From: Trebouxia sp. TZW2008
Lineage: Eukaryota; Chlorophyta; Trebouxiophyceae; Trebouxiales; Trebouxiaceae
NCBI GenBank assembly: GCA_002118135.1
Contig: BDIU01000190.1
Location: 1 to 64,000, forward strand
Direction of reading: 5' to 3'
Length of the DNA: 64,000 bases
Position 1 is the stretch's first letter. Every line of letters begins with the position of its first letter. Below the pieces are notes generated by a model. That model was not told the DNA's origin and made no database searches. It saw only the letters and a program-made list of their open reading frames with translations. The position numbers and the translations under genes were made by a program. Below are positions 35,365 to 47,700 of this stretch, piece by piece.

Positions 35365-37041
35365 ATGACGGCATCAACCTTAGCGCTCAGCTTGCTAGAA
35401 GAGCTTCTTGCTCAGATGCCGTCGTTGCTATACGCGTACTGGACTCTAGCGACAGGTGCAGCTACCTTTGCTTTGATACCCACAGACTTGGCGCCGCGCT
35501 TCAGGTGCACCCTGCAATGAAGTTTCAGCCTGCTTGCCGTGATGCCCGACCTTCCAGCCAAGCTCAGAATAAATGCAGTGCAGAAGTGCTGTTCTGCTTT
35601 CAGCAGCCAGGGGCAAGCTGAGTGACAATAGACAGCATGCACAGCTTGGCTGGCTCACAGATGTGCAAGTACCGCAGAAATGGTTTTTGCACTTCTATAT
35701 CATTGGCACAGTTTGCAACACTTTATTGCTACGCGCAAGCCTCAATACAGCGCCTTCACGCCAGGTATATTAACAGCAGCAGCAGCAGCAGGACTGCAAC
35801 TGTCAACTTTTGCAATCATTGCGCAAAAGCAGACCAGACTTTACAGCAATGACTGGGATGATTGTTCATGCAGACCACTAGCATGGCAGCACTTTTGCTG
35901 CTTGAACTTCATCTTGTCAGGCGGATGCTGGAGACAGCCTTCCTCATGCAATATCCAAAACATGCAAAGATGCACTTGATTGCATATGTCTTTGGCCTCA
36001 GGTAAATGTGCTGTCTGATGCTGATTGCAGCATGCATTTAAACTCCTGCAAAACACCTGTCTGACATCAATTTTGAGCTGCAGCTATTATGTGGTGCTGC
36101 CTTTATCAGTACTACCCGTGGAAAGCTTTGCAAGCTGGAGTCGCCAATCAGAAGCACAGCAGACATCTGCTAGCATCAGGACGGCACTGCCACATTTCAG
36201 ACTGCTCAGACATCAAATGGTACACCTATCAAGACATTGCTCATCAACAATAAGCAGCGCCTTCTTGATGCTTTACAGTGGTTGAAACGATTCACAGTGG
36301 TTTGTGATGCTGCAGGGTGCACTTGTCCTCATAACAGGAAACGTCTTGCAATTCTGGTCTCATTGGATTCTAGCAAACCTACACAAGGCAAAAGTACAAA
36401 CCCACACAAACAAACAGGATTTCTACAAAATACCTCAAGGTCAGCAATGACTGTACAAACACAGAAACCATCAATCAGACAACTGCAATATGCAAAACAA
36501 ACTTGAACTGCAGGCGGGCCATTTCAGTGGGTGTCATGCCCACACTACCTGGGCGAGATTGTCATCTACACAGGCTTAGCTCTTCTAGCTGGACCTGAGT
36601 TGCCTTTGACAATACTAGTGCTCTGCTGGGTGGTGAGTCTGCTGCTACTGCCATCACTTACTGTCATGGCCGCAGAGTTCTGGCATAGCATGTTTTCAGG
36701 CAGAAACTGGAGGACATGCAGCTGCATGCCGTGGTCTCCCCTCTATTTTCAGTCAAACTACGCAGGCTTGCTCATGTATGCCTTCCAGCACCAAGCTGCC
36801 ACTGTCATTGTAGCAATCTAGCATGTCACCATATTTGGAGCAGGTGGCACTTGAGGCTTGTGTGCTGTAGCTTTGCTGCATTGGCAGGTTTCTTGGAATG
36901 GACCGAAGACTGCTGAGCTGAGTGCACTGAATTCAGGTGGTGAACCTGCTGTTGGCAGCCAAGCCAACACACGTATGGTACAAGCAGCACTTCCCTGACT
37001 ATCCAAAGGACCGGACTGCCCTGATACCTTTCCTGTACTGA
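35365..37041 (+). CDS. Polyprenol reductase (SRD5A3/DFG10 family)
   Basis: ER-membrane steroid-5-alpha-reductase family enzyme that reduces polyprenol toward dolichol, needed for N-glycosylation. Seven exons: 35365-35455, 35661-35764, 35874-36001, 36084-36219, 36316-36439, 36514-36632, 36937-37041; sum 807 nt, 268 aa, in frame. Recognisable blocks: VPQKWFLHFYIIG, LHLVRRMLETAFL (the RRL-E segment), LQFWSHWILANL, GPFQWVSCPHYLGEIVIY (the most conserved C-terminal signature) and YPKDRTALIPFLY at the end. Several hydrophobic helices. Length is slightly below the human and Arabidopsis proteins, mainly through a short N-terminus. The first exon rests on an ATG, a plausible membrane helix and correct phase; it is the least certain part. 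Confidence 0.88.
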
Positions 37042-37611
37042 TGTGCCTGCACTGTTCTTGGAGCCTGCAACAAACATCAAAGTAGTAAAGCCCAGATGAA
37101 ACTTTGTGTAAAAACTCAAGCTCTCAAGCAATAACCTGAAGTCTTCAAAGACATGGCGTAAAGCAGTTTCATGCACTCAACATGTCGCCAACAAAATCAA
37201 AAGTGGTGCAGTGTGTGACAGACTGGTTGCAAGCAACTTTTGAGCATGTCCTCAGGTGCAGAAAGCCAAAAGGGGATTCAATTGCTGACCTGATCACATG
37301 GGCAGCTCCCATGCAGGCTTGCATGGATCTTGGTTGATAAATCCTGCCTGATGCTCAGGTCGTGATGTCAGTGCCGCTCTGTCAGCCACCTTAGAAGCGT
37401 TTTTCCTGCATGCACAGTGCATTGACATGTGCCTTCTGGGCTTTTCAAGTGGTATGTCACATGTTTAGTGAAGTTGTTGCTCCAGTCAACATTGAGATCG
37501 TGGCGACCTCTTGCTCAGGCTAGCAGTGAGCAGTAACAGCTGATAAGAAAGCAAGGCGAAGGGTTGAGCCGGTGTACATCACAATCCATATACATATGCA
37601 TTGTAGCGCAC
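37042..37611. other. Convergent intergenic region
   Basis: Lies between the stop of polyprenol reductase and the last confirmed exon of the minus-strand gene at 37612. It should hold both 3' ends, possibly including a last minus-strand exon near 37470-37520. No other feature seen. Confidence 0.4.
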
Positions 37612-38335
37612 CTTATTGCCTCGTCAAGCTTTTCTCTTGCCAGCAACGAGTCAGCAAATGTGAGTTGGAAGTCCTTGAGGTCTTTGGACCGCTTGGAGAA
37701 TGTCTCCTCTCCTGCATACATTAGCAGGTATCATATGAAGCTCAAAATTGTGGTTTATCAGCAGAACAGCACAGGAGCAGATTGCGAACCAGCGAAAAAC
37801 TAGAACAGCAAGTGAAGCAAGTCAAGTTTGGGTACGCCCTTACCCACAGACTGCATCAATGACTGATGCTTGTCAAGTGCCCTGTTTAGCTCATCCCGCG
37901 CAAAAGCTTGATATCGCATCATGTACTCTTCTGTCGTGCTGCGTCTGCCAGGCTCAGTCTCCAGGAACGCCTGCTTGACATCAAAGTTGCAATACACAAT
38001 TGGCAACAGCGTCACATGGATTGCAGCAACAGACGTCTGCACCACCAAGCCTCAGTAGATTGCTAGTGCTGGGATGTGCTACCTGATGAGCTGACTGTCT
38101 GATATAACTCACTCCTTCCAGTGCCTCTTCCTGCAGCAGCACGCAACCTCTACTGTCAGATTGGAGGTCAAGCAAAGTTACTACACGGTTCGTCAGACAC
38201 TGAACTCCACACCAGAGCGTCTTTGACATCCTGAAAGTCTTCGGGTCGACCGGAAGGCTGTGCAGTTGTCGCAAATCTCAGGCTGCGAAGGGCCGAAAGG
38301 CCGCCCTTGTTTCGCAGAGCCCCGACACGAAGCAT
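37612..38335 (-). CDS. Small putative mitochondrial helical protein
   Basis: Family not recognised. Exons read as 38335-38213, 38130-38113 (an 18-nt microexon encoding EEALEG), 37970-37844 and 37711-37612, all phase-compatible; the last exon, further down near 37500, is uncertain. The first 30 residues (MLRVGALRNKGGLSALRSLR and on) are basic, Ser/Ala-rich and acid-free, a typical mitochondrial presequence. The mature part is charged and helical (RYQAFARDELNRALDKHQ, SKRSKDLKDFQLTFADSLL), suggesting a small coiled or membrane-peripheral subunit. The start at 38335 fits the presequence; a longer overlapping frame (to 38274 without ATG) argues for caution. About 130 aa in all. Confidence 0.5.
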
Positions 38336-38817
38336 TGCAGCGGTATCAGCAGCTCAAGCAAATGCCAATGGGTGAACGTGCTCGGATTTCCAGTAACACG
38401 CGCACCTCGGCAGAGAGCTCTGCATGCATGTGCTATCGTGCTGCGCCATAGGCGCAGCATGAGCTTTCGGGATCCCGGAACTGCCTTCGATCCACAACGA
38501 AACATCCGTCCCTAGCCTCGACGCCGGACTTCAGCGCATTTGCCACCCCATTCGCTGTGTTGAAGCATTTATCCGCCTGTAATGGTTGTGGTCAATGAGC
38601 CGATGACTTGCCAGACTGCCTGAAGTTGTCGCGACACGATCTCACCCGTTTAAGGTTGCTTGTGCTAGATAGCTTTCGGCGTTGCATTTTGTGCGAATGA
38701 AGAGCGTTGTCAGACATCGTTTTCACAGAACAAGGTTACTCAGAAGTCTTGCCAGTATATTGCGCGCGAGGTAGTCCCAGCCGTACACGGCTCCTCAAGC
38801 TCGTGATCACGCGCAAG
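38336..38817. promoter_or_regulatory. Divergent promoter region
   Basis: Separates the start of the minus-strand mitochondrial protein (38335) from the probable start of the plus-strand LamG gene (38818). More CG-rich than intron sequence, like the region before SPT5. No specific elements identified. Confidence 0.4.
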
Positions 38818-41153
38818 ATGTCGGACTCGGCTGATACACAGCTGTCGTGCTTGTCGGTGACAGACCTCAGTCAGGTACGCTTGTGCGCGGCAGCTGATGT
38901 TGCAGAATCGCTCTGTAGCAATCAGATTGAGCGTAAACTGCTTGTGCTAGGTGTTTGCCCATCTGCACTCAGCTCGAGCCCTAGCTATAGTTGCCTGCAC
39001 CAGCAAACTGTTCAGGGCAGCAGCAGCTTTGGCTTTCAGGTGTGACAAGTGTCATCAGTTGACATTCTTGATCACGCAAAGCCTGCTGCCTAACCTGCAG
39101 CTGCCTGATAGCTTCAAATGCGCTGTTTGATGCCTCAGAAGACTTTGCATCGGCATTCCAAGCATGCTGCCCGTTCTGCTGCCGCGTAAAATCTGCAAAT
39201 GATGCCTCAGGGAGCTTTGCATCAGCAGCGGCAAAAGGACAGACTACATAGCAACGCCTGCTGCAGCTGACAAGCACACTTTGAAAAGCAACGACACACA
39301 TCACAGCACCAGTGGGACCTTGTCAGATCCCCAACATGAACAGCAGCGTTGCCCAATTGACTGGCGCAGCATCTACTTTCAACAGAGCTACGCTCTCAGT
39401 TTCAATGGCATCAATGACTATGTACAGCTACCATGTGGCCTGCTGCGTCATCTTGACGGTCTAACAATCGACATGATGGTGCTGGCGCATCCCATTGCTG
39501 GCAAAACACCACAAGACAGCACAGCATCACAAAACGGCACAGCCTCACCAGACAGCACAGCACCACAAGAAGGTACAACAAGAGTGCCTAAGTGTGCAGT
39601 ACCCCCAGCGGGTGGAATGCTCTTTGGTTGCCAAGACAGGGAGTTTGGCCGAAGCAGGCGGGCAGCAAGACTTTACACCTTACCCTTGTTGTACGTTGGC
39701 ACAGACGGTTTCCTACGGTCAGCTGTGGGGTGCATGAGAAGCAAAGCGCCCTTGGCCGATGGTGCCTGGCATAGAGTGACTCTGACCATGTCGCTGTCTG
39801 AGGACCATAGCACAACCCTTGCAGGCATAGCGTGCCTGTTTGTGGACGGATGCTTGGATGATGTGACAAGACAATGGGACTTCCCTGGATTTCCTAGCTA
39901 CCCAGTTTTGGGCTCTGGACTCACAGAAGGGCACAGGTACGGAGATTGATGTCTTTAAGTGTGCGTGCTTGTATGTGTGTCACTTAGCAGTGGGGTTAGA
40001 TGGCTTTGGACAGACCTCCTGTCGAGGCAGATCAGCGCTTCTGTACGCACAGAGCAAGGTCATGTAGCTTCACCAGTAAGTAAGAGTGTACTGTGCACGA
40101 GCTACCCAATTTTGGGCTCTGGCATCACTGAAGAGCACGGGTGCCAAAATTTGAGTATGTTCATTCATCATTTCATCACACACGCATGCTGGACATGCTC
40201 GACAGGCCCATTTAGGTACGTATAAGCATGTCCCGGGTTGCTTTGCAATAGTGCCAGAGGGCTTTGGACAAGATGCTTTGCAGGCAAGTCACACCAGGGA
40301 CATGGTTCCTCTGACTGCTTCTGCATGCAAGACGGAGGGTCATGAAATCTTACTAGCAGCATGTTAGTGATGAGTATGATGCTGATGACAGGTGTGGTGC
40401 CAGTACGCCAGTCTACAACTGCCACACCTTCCATGGCCTGATTGATGAGCTCAGGATGTGGGAAAGGCCCTTGACCACCTTTGAGGTGAGCAGGAATTTG
40501 AGTGTTCTGGGCTGCTTCTGCATATAGAGGCGCTATGAAAACTTAATGGCGTAGATTTGTGTTTTGAGCAGAAATGGTAGAGACTGCTGACAGGGCACAA
40601 GCTGCATGCAGGAGGTGACCTTCCTGCTGCTTTGGAATGTCAGAGAATGCTGACCCGCCACACATGGCAGACCTGTGTCTGGCTGTCTGCTGCTTCACGC
40701 ACTATTCCTTTGCAATGACTCTTGTGCGCCTTTGGCATTGCAATGGGGATGCCATTGCTCATGTGATATGGAGTCAGCATGCCTTGAGATTTGCAGATTC
40801 TAAGAGTGATCTGATGCTGGCATGTTCTGCAGGTGAAGTGTCTGGGGCGGCAGAGAATTGCCAGCTTGCATGAAATGCCATATGCCAAGCTTATGATTGG
40901 CAGCTGGTCACTGACGGAGGGGACAGGTTTCGTCATGCATAATCATATCAAAAAGCAGAGTAAAGCCAAATCTGGGACACTGCTTTGTACTGAGGCTCAG
41001 TTGGGTGCTGTCCCCATTCCCAGTGCACATCACACGTACGGGTCTGTTTCTAATCTGGTCAATGAAATTCCTGAACATGTCCGGTACAGCTGTGGTCCTC
41101 AATGGGTGCACAGTGATGCTCCTGTCGATGGCCAACTGATCATGGAATTTTGA
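38818..41153 (+). CDS. LamG/concanavalin-A-like lectin-domain protein
   Basis: Contains a jelly-roll domain of the laminin-G/pentraxin type. Main exon about 39260-39936, then 40392-40485 and 40833-41153 (stop TGA). Domain evidence: ALSFNGINDYVQLP opening, GMLFGCQDREF, LPLLYVGTDGFLRS, ADGAWHRVTLTMS, CLFVDGCLDD, and then GLIDELRMWERPLT in the next exon, the usual closing strand. Such domains bind glycans or proteins; no catalytic residues are evident. The start is uncertain: ATG 38818 opens a 19-codon exon ending CAG/gtac, but its phase does not join the 39260 exon directly, so at least one small exon is unplaced. A degraded copy of the main exon's end lies near 40100-40145. No clear signal peptide seen, so location is unknown. 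Confidence 0.65.
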
Positions 41154-41726
41154 CCACGAAGCCCTGACTCATATTTAGCTGGTGTTGCTGATTTCGTTGA
41201 TACAAAATTCGAGCGTTGAAACAAGAATGAATGAATCATCAGATGTGAGTATGAAGCGAAATGGGCTGTCACAGTGCAAGTGGTCGGCTGCAGTGTTGCT
41301 TACTGTTGATTGTCATGCTGATTGACATTGACATTGAACTGTGTGAAGGGCCTCACGCAGATTGAGCCCTGCGCTAATGCTGGTAAGCTCCTGTGCAGTG
41401 CCATGACAACGCAGGGAGCAAGGTGCAGCAAGTTTGACGAAGGGCGTACAATAAGCACGGGCTGCGTGTTAGCATCCATTCAGCAACTGCGAAGCTCGAC
41501 AGCCCAGGTGATCACCTCTTCCAAGCGCTTCGGTGCTTTTGCAGCTGACTCAAGCAGCTCATCAAGGTCAACCGTCTGCCTTGCAAAGCATCGCAGCTCG
41601 CAGTACTTAGCTGACGTTCAAAGGACCACCGTTTTGCTTTTGCAAGTCGGCATTCTCGGAGGGTCCAGCATGTCTTGTTATTGATACAGCGAATAGCTGC
41701 TTGGACGGGTCTCCTTGCAGCAATCG
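41154..41726. other. Intergenic region upstream of MRS2
   Basis: Holds the LamG gene 3' end and the promoter and leader of MRS2. An open frame at 41510-41690 has no family resemblance. Nothing else recognised. Confidence 0.4.
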
Positions 41727-44700
41727 ATGCGAGGGGACCTCGATTACCCGTATGAGCCACTTGCCGCACAAGACACCCCGTTTGCTGCTTCGCTCGGAGA
41801 TCGCGCACCAAACTTTGACAACATATATGGCTCGTCTGGCAGCTCGCCACAGGACGCCCAGCGCTCACGATGGGATGAAGACGGCGGGGACCAGTCTCCG
41901 CGCGCTGAGTCACCTTTGCCACCCAGCGCTTCAGGCTTAAGTCCAGGACAAGACAAGCCTGCGCCTGACAGCAGTCTCCTGAAGCGCAACCTTCGCAAGC
42001 ATCCTACAAGAGGCAACTTGCAGCAGAGGGAAAGTCGAGCCAGGTTCGTGTCAAATGATAGCTTGGCTGCCACCAAGCTGTGGCAGCTGTTTCACCAGCT
42101 TTGCCTACTTGCAGGAAAACCACATGGATCATCATAAACGAATCAGGCATCAAGTCAATGCTCTATGCAGACAAGCGCACAATCATATCAGTGAGTCCAG
42201 GCTTCCTTTGTTTTTGTCAAAAATCAATCTGCTCCTGCCTGCTCAGTGCAAGCACGGGTCTTGCTTGGTCCTTTCCTGCAGAAATTTGAGCTAGCCATTC
42301 CCACACTTGCATTGCCTGCTCATGCATGACTGTTTGTGTGTTGTCTGCTCATGCATCAACATGACTCAATTTGTCTTTCTTGCAGAAATTCAAGCTAGGT
42401 ATTCCTATACGTGATATGCGGCTGCTGGATCCCAATCTGCTCACCTCCGAGTCAGGCAAAATCCTTGTCAGAGACAATGCCATTGTCTTTGCCATGGAAC
42501 ACATCAGACTGATCATCTCCGCCAACACAGTCATCATTCCAAGAGATGGCTTTGAGCAGAATCTGCTGAACTCACGCTTCAATGCCTTGCTTGAAGAAAG
42601 CATCATCGAGGCTTCTCATGAAAAGCAGCACAGGCAAAACCGCCTTGCGCATTTGCGAGAGATAGCTGAATCAGATATTGATGACGACACATCATCAGGT
42701 CAGCATTTGCACACAATACATTGCTGCTGCGCGCTCTTTGGAGCTGCCTTAGCACAAGCACCACCATGCTATCATACTCGCAGCTCGCTTATCAACCTTT
42801 TCATCACTTATCTGTACAGCTCCTCGCACTGTGTTGTCAGCTTGGTAGCATGCCACCTTGAGGTTTTACCTGCGGTTGCAGCATGCAAGTTGAGCCCTGA
42901 CTTGCTGAGTCTAATTTCATTGAATCAGTGCAAACAGTCTGACTGTAACACAGTATGTGAGTGAGCACCCTGCACCATTTCATCTTGTATAGTATGTGCA
43001 TGCAAGCATCTTAACACTTCTCATCCCTGTTGCTCATGGTGAAGGCGCACCTGTGGTTGTATTGTATGTTCATGTCACCGTTGGCAACGCAATAACAGTA
43101 TTCCCTGTCCCTACACCAGAACACCATTGCTGTCCTGCAAAAAGAGAAAGCTTCAAAACAGTCACAACAAATAAGTGAAATGCTGTGTCATGCAGAGGCT
43201 TGGCAGCATCAGGTGCCACCCTTGCCTTTTGAGCTGCAAAAGCTACAGTTGGTGCTGCGGACAGACTACCCATTCCTTCTTGTCAGGGCTGTTGCGATCG
43301 CTGAATGTTTCTCTGTGACGTGCAGAGGCTTGGCAGCATCCAGTGCCGCCCTTGCCTGTTGAGCTGCAAGAGCTACAGGTGTTGCTGGGTAGTCTGTGCC
43401 TGTTTCCTCTTTTCAGGGTTGTTGCAATTGCTGACTGTTGCTGTGTCATGTGCAGAGGCCTGGCAGCATCAGGTGCCGCCCTTGCCTTTTGAGCTACAAG
43501 TGCTGGAGGTGGTGCTCGGCGACGTGGTGGCAATGGCCTCTCAGCTGGCAAGAGACCTTGAGGCTGTAGTGCATCCAGCCCTTGACTCCCTTATGAAGTC
43601 GGTGGGTTCTCTAAACCATTCCTGTGGCTGTTGCTGTGGCTCTTGCCCCTGTTTCATGAGTTGATGCAGTGCATGCACATTGAGATGGCCTCTCAGCTGG
43701 CAAGAGACCTAGAGGCTGTAGTGCACCTAGCCCTTCACTCCCTTATGCCGTCGGTGGGTTTCTGTTACCCTTCGCTCTTGAGCTGCAAGTGCTGAAGCTA
43801 GGGCTGGACTGCTGGCCTCTCAGCTAGCACAAAACCTAGAGGTTGTGGCGCACCCTGCTCTAGACTCCCTCAACCACCAGCGAGTTCTTGTGACTGCTGT
43901 GGGTTGTTTGGACCGCTCCTGCTGCTCTTGTTCCGGATGCTGTGGAGCGTCATTGCTGTTGTGTCATGATGCTTTGCTCCTGTTGCGTCAGCTTGTTAGC
44001 CATGACCTTCACATGAAGACAATGGAGTGCCTGCACCACTCCTGGTGCTTTTGGCGCCCTTGTGCTCAATTCTGTTGATCAAGCTGTCAGCCATGGCCTC
44101 TTACATCAAACTCGAGTGGTGTCTGCCACTGCTCATGCTGCTGCTGCCGATCTGGCTTGTCTGGAGCTTGACTCCTGTTGTGTCAGCTGTCAGCTAGGGC
44201 TGCCAAACACTGCGTGTGCTTACTCTGGCCCATTACGCTCACCCAGCTTCTGGACGAGCGTGCTGAGCTTCTGGTAGCTTACACAAGGATACACAGCTGT
44301 GATCAACGGCTTGCAGTACAGCAGTAAGTGCAGCTTAGTGCTCTGTGCCATTTTGTCAAGGTACAGCGTCATTGGCTCTGCCCAACAGTTCATAGAAGCA
44401 TCACTCCGCTTGCGTAAGCTGTCAGCCACTTGACGAGGTTTGCATGCACTATCATAAGCTCAGAGCGCTGAGGCACTCTCAACAATTTTGACATTTGAGA
44501 AGGCTGTCTTACATGGTATACATCAGCAGCAGCAAGCTGTCAGCAATTCAGCCAAGCTTGCATGCTCTGGCACAAGTCGAGAGCACTCACCAGACACACG
44601 AGCGTTTGCTCTCAATAAAAGAGCGCCTCTTCAGGCTGCCACCATTTCTGGTGTGCTCAAGAGTAATTGAGACTTATGAGGGTCTGGCCCTGTTCTATGA

Positions 44701-47700
44701 GCTGCCCATTATAGCTTGCCAGTCTTGCATGTGCTGCAAGAAGCTCAAGACACTAGTTGAGACCCATACTGGCTGCCTTGTGTGCCTGCGCTGACCAAAG
44801 AGAAGACCTGCCATGCTACCGGACAAGGACACTGTCTCAAGCGTGTGCAGCTGTTCAGCTCTGTAATTCTGTGACTGCAACATCCACACTTGAGGCAGTG
44901 GTAGAAATTGCTGCTTGCGCTTGCACTTTTGCTAAACATGCAAACATGCTGATATGGCAAACATCAACAGCTAACCTAGAAAGGGTTAGGAAGATGAAGA
45001 CACGGCATCAGCGCTGGCTGCAGACGTGCGTGACCACTGAGCATAAAACTTCATTTTGCTGTCAGTGCAATAAACATCACATCACACTGATACTGCAGAC
45101 ATGAACAGCTAACCTAGACAGGTTGCGCAAGATGAAGACACGGCATCAACGGCTGCAGACCTGCGTGACAACTGTGTATCTGAGCACAGACCTTCTTTCT
45201 GCTATAAGGGCAACACACTAAACATCTTACTACATCATACTGATGTTGCAGACATCAACAGCTAACCTAGAAAGAATCAGGAAGATGAAGACACGGCATC
45301 AGCGGTTGCAGACGCATGTCACCACTGCACAAGAGGAGCTGCAAAGCTTCCTTCTGCTTTGGTTTTACTTGACAACAAGTCACACTGATGTCGCAGACAT
45401 CAACAGCAAATCTAGAAAGAGTGAGGAAGATGAAGACGTGGAATCGGCAGTTGCAAACACGCGTAACAACCTTGCTTATGAGCATACACCTGTTTGCTGG
45501 TGTGTATTTGAGACTTGCATCATATAGTAAGGTCTACTGGGTGTTGCAAACATCAACAGCTAAATCTATAAAGAGTGCGCAAGATGAAGACACGGCATCA
45601 GCGGCTGCAGAGATGTGTGACCTCAAAACTGAGCACAGACCGTCATTTCGCTACCTACATCTCTCACTACATTCTACTGATGTTGCAGAAGAAAAAAAAA
45701 GCATCAACAGCTAATCTAGAAAGAGTGCGCAAGTTGATCAGGCAACAACGGCTGCAGAGACGCATGACCTCAAAACTGAGCAAAAACCGTCATATTGCTA
45801 CCAGTGCAATAGACTACATCCCTTACTACATTCTACTGATGTTGCAGACATCAACAGCTAATCTAGAAAGAGTGAGGAAGATGAAGACCAGGCATCAACG
45901 GCTGCAGACGCGTGTGACTACTGTGCGAGAGGAGCTGCAAAGCTTCCTCGAGGATGATGACGACATGATGAAGATGTGCCTCACGCACAAGAAGGAGCAG
46001 GAACAGCATGAGCTTGTAAGAGCACAAGGTAGATTTGACCTTGTGCACAATCATAGCTTGATTGACTAGCTGATGTTTTGCACCACCATGGCTTGACTGG
46101 GTGGCTGCACAGGAAGGAGCAAGAGCAGCATGAGCTTGTGAGAGCACAGGGTAGGGTGACATTGTGCACAATCATAGCTTGATTGACTGACGTTGTGCAC
46201 AGCAGAGGCGTAGATGGGAAGCCAACAGCTGCTATCGTCTGTGAAAGCAGTCTGCTTTGAGCTAGTCAACGTTATATCAAGACACAACACATGCTGTGCA
46301 CACTGAGGCACTGCCTGAGGATTCAGGGATACCTGATTTCACACGAAGTGTGGTGTGCAAAATGCTCTTTGCCATTGGATGCACTGCCCTCCCCCAAGCG
46401 TGATGTGCTTCTCACATGCATATTACCAGCTGATGATATCTAAATCCTGATGACGTATTGCAGATAATTGATTGGTGTCTCACCACATGTTGCCTGCAGG
46501 AGGCTCTCTGCCAGTGAATGTACCACACTCCCAAAGCATGAGGCGATCCACATCCTACAACTACAACACTCCCCGCTACCACGGACCTAGTAGCCCCAAG
46601 ATAGATCTGCTGCCCGCTGACTCCAGAGCCTCAGACTCTCAAGACATGCAAGGTGATTCTTCAACTTCTGACTTTGAAATGTCAAAGCAGCTTCCTCTAA
46701 CAATGTCAGGTGCCATTAGAAGCAGTCCGTTGCCTCTAACCTTTGTGTCAAAGACATCTTTCACCAGTGCAATTCAACCCTGAACTCACTCCTTTCTTTG
46801 CACATCATTGTGTTCAAACTGTCCGCATGAATGCTGACAAACCTGGTGTCAGACAGCCAAACAAACGAACATCAAAAAGTTGTTCTGTACATACAAGGCT
46901 GCTGATGTGCCCGTCTGCAGAGCATAATGATCACACTTTGCTTGTACAGCGCCTGCAACATTGCTGCATCACCTCCTTGGGTGCTTGCAGGCCAATTTGT
47001 GGAGTCTGATGGCAGCGAAGAGGCTGCAGAAGCTGTAGAGAACCTGCTAGAGTCATACTTTATGCAGATAGATGGCACCTATGACCGTCTGGTATCCATA
47101 TGTAAGCTGCCGTCGCCTTCATGCCTCAAGCATTTGGAATGATTCGTCAATTCATAGTAATTGATCAATCTCAGAAGTGTTGTAAGCTTCAGTCTGCTCA
47201 TTGTCTGGTGTCCACATGTAAGATACCATTGCCTTGATGCCTAATGAACGATTTGCTGATGTAGCCCAAGCATTCCCTCCTGGCCTACTGTTACATATGT
47301 TGCAGGCATGCATCACGCTCTGATTCCCACTGACTGTGTGTCTGAAAACAAGAACCAGGCATCTTCATGTCACTGTTGTCGCATACATTGCGGGAATGGG
47401 CTATTGCCGCCCACGGGCGTATGATCCACGCTCAATTTCATCTGTTGTCCTCTATCAACCATTGCTTTTCATGATTTGCTGTCCAAGCTGTATTCTTGTA
47501 GCGTGGTGGTACATAAGCTAGTGACTAATGCCTAGTGGCATCAACTGGTTATGTGTTGTGTTGTAACAGTTTTGCTTTGTGCAGCTGAGTATATTGATGA
47601 CACTGAAGAATACATCAACATAGAGTTGGACAGCAGCAGAAATAGGCTGATTCGGTTGGAGCTGCTTATCAACACTGCCACATTCAGCATTGGCATGTAC

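Noticed and set aside
39490..39590. Separate low-complexity gene from the ACA/GCA-rich segment
   Set aside because: It is an in-frame Thr/Ala/Ser/Gln insertion loop inside the LamG domain exon.
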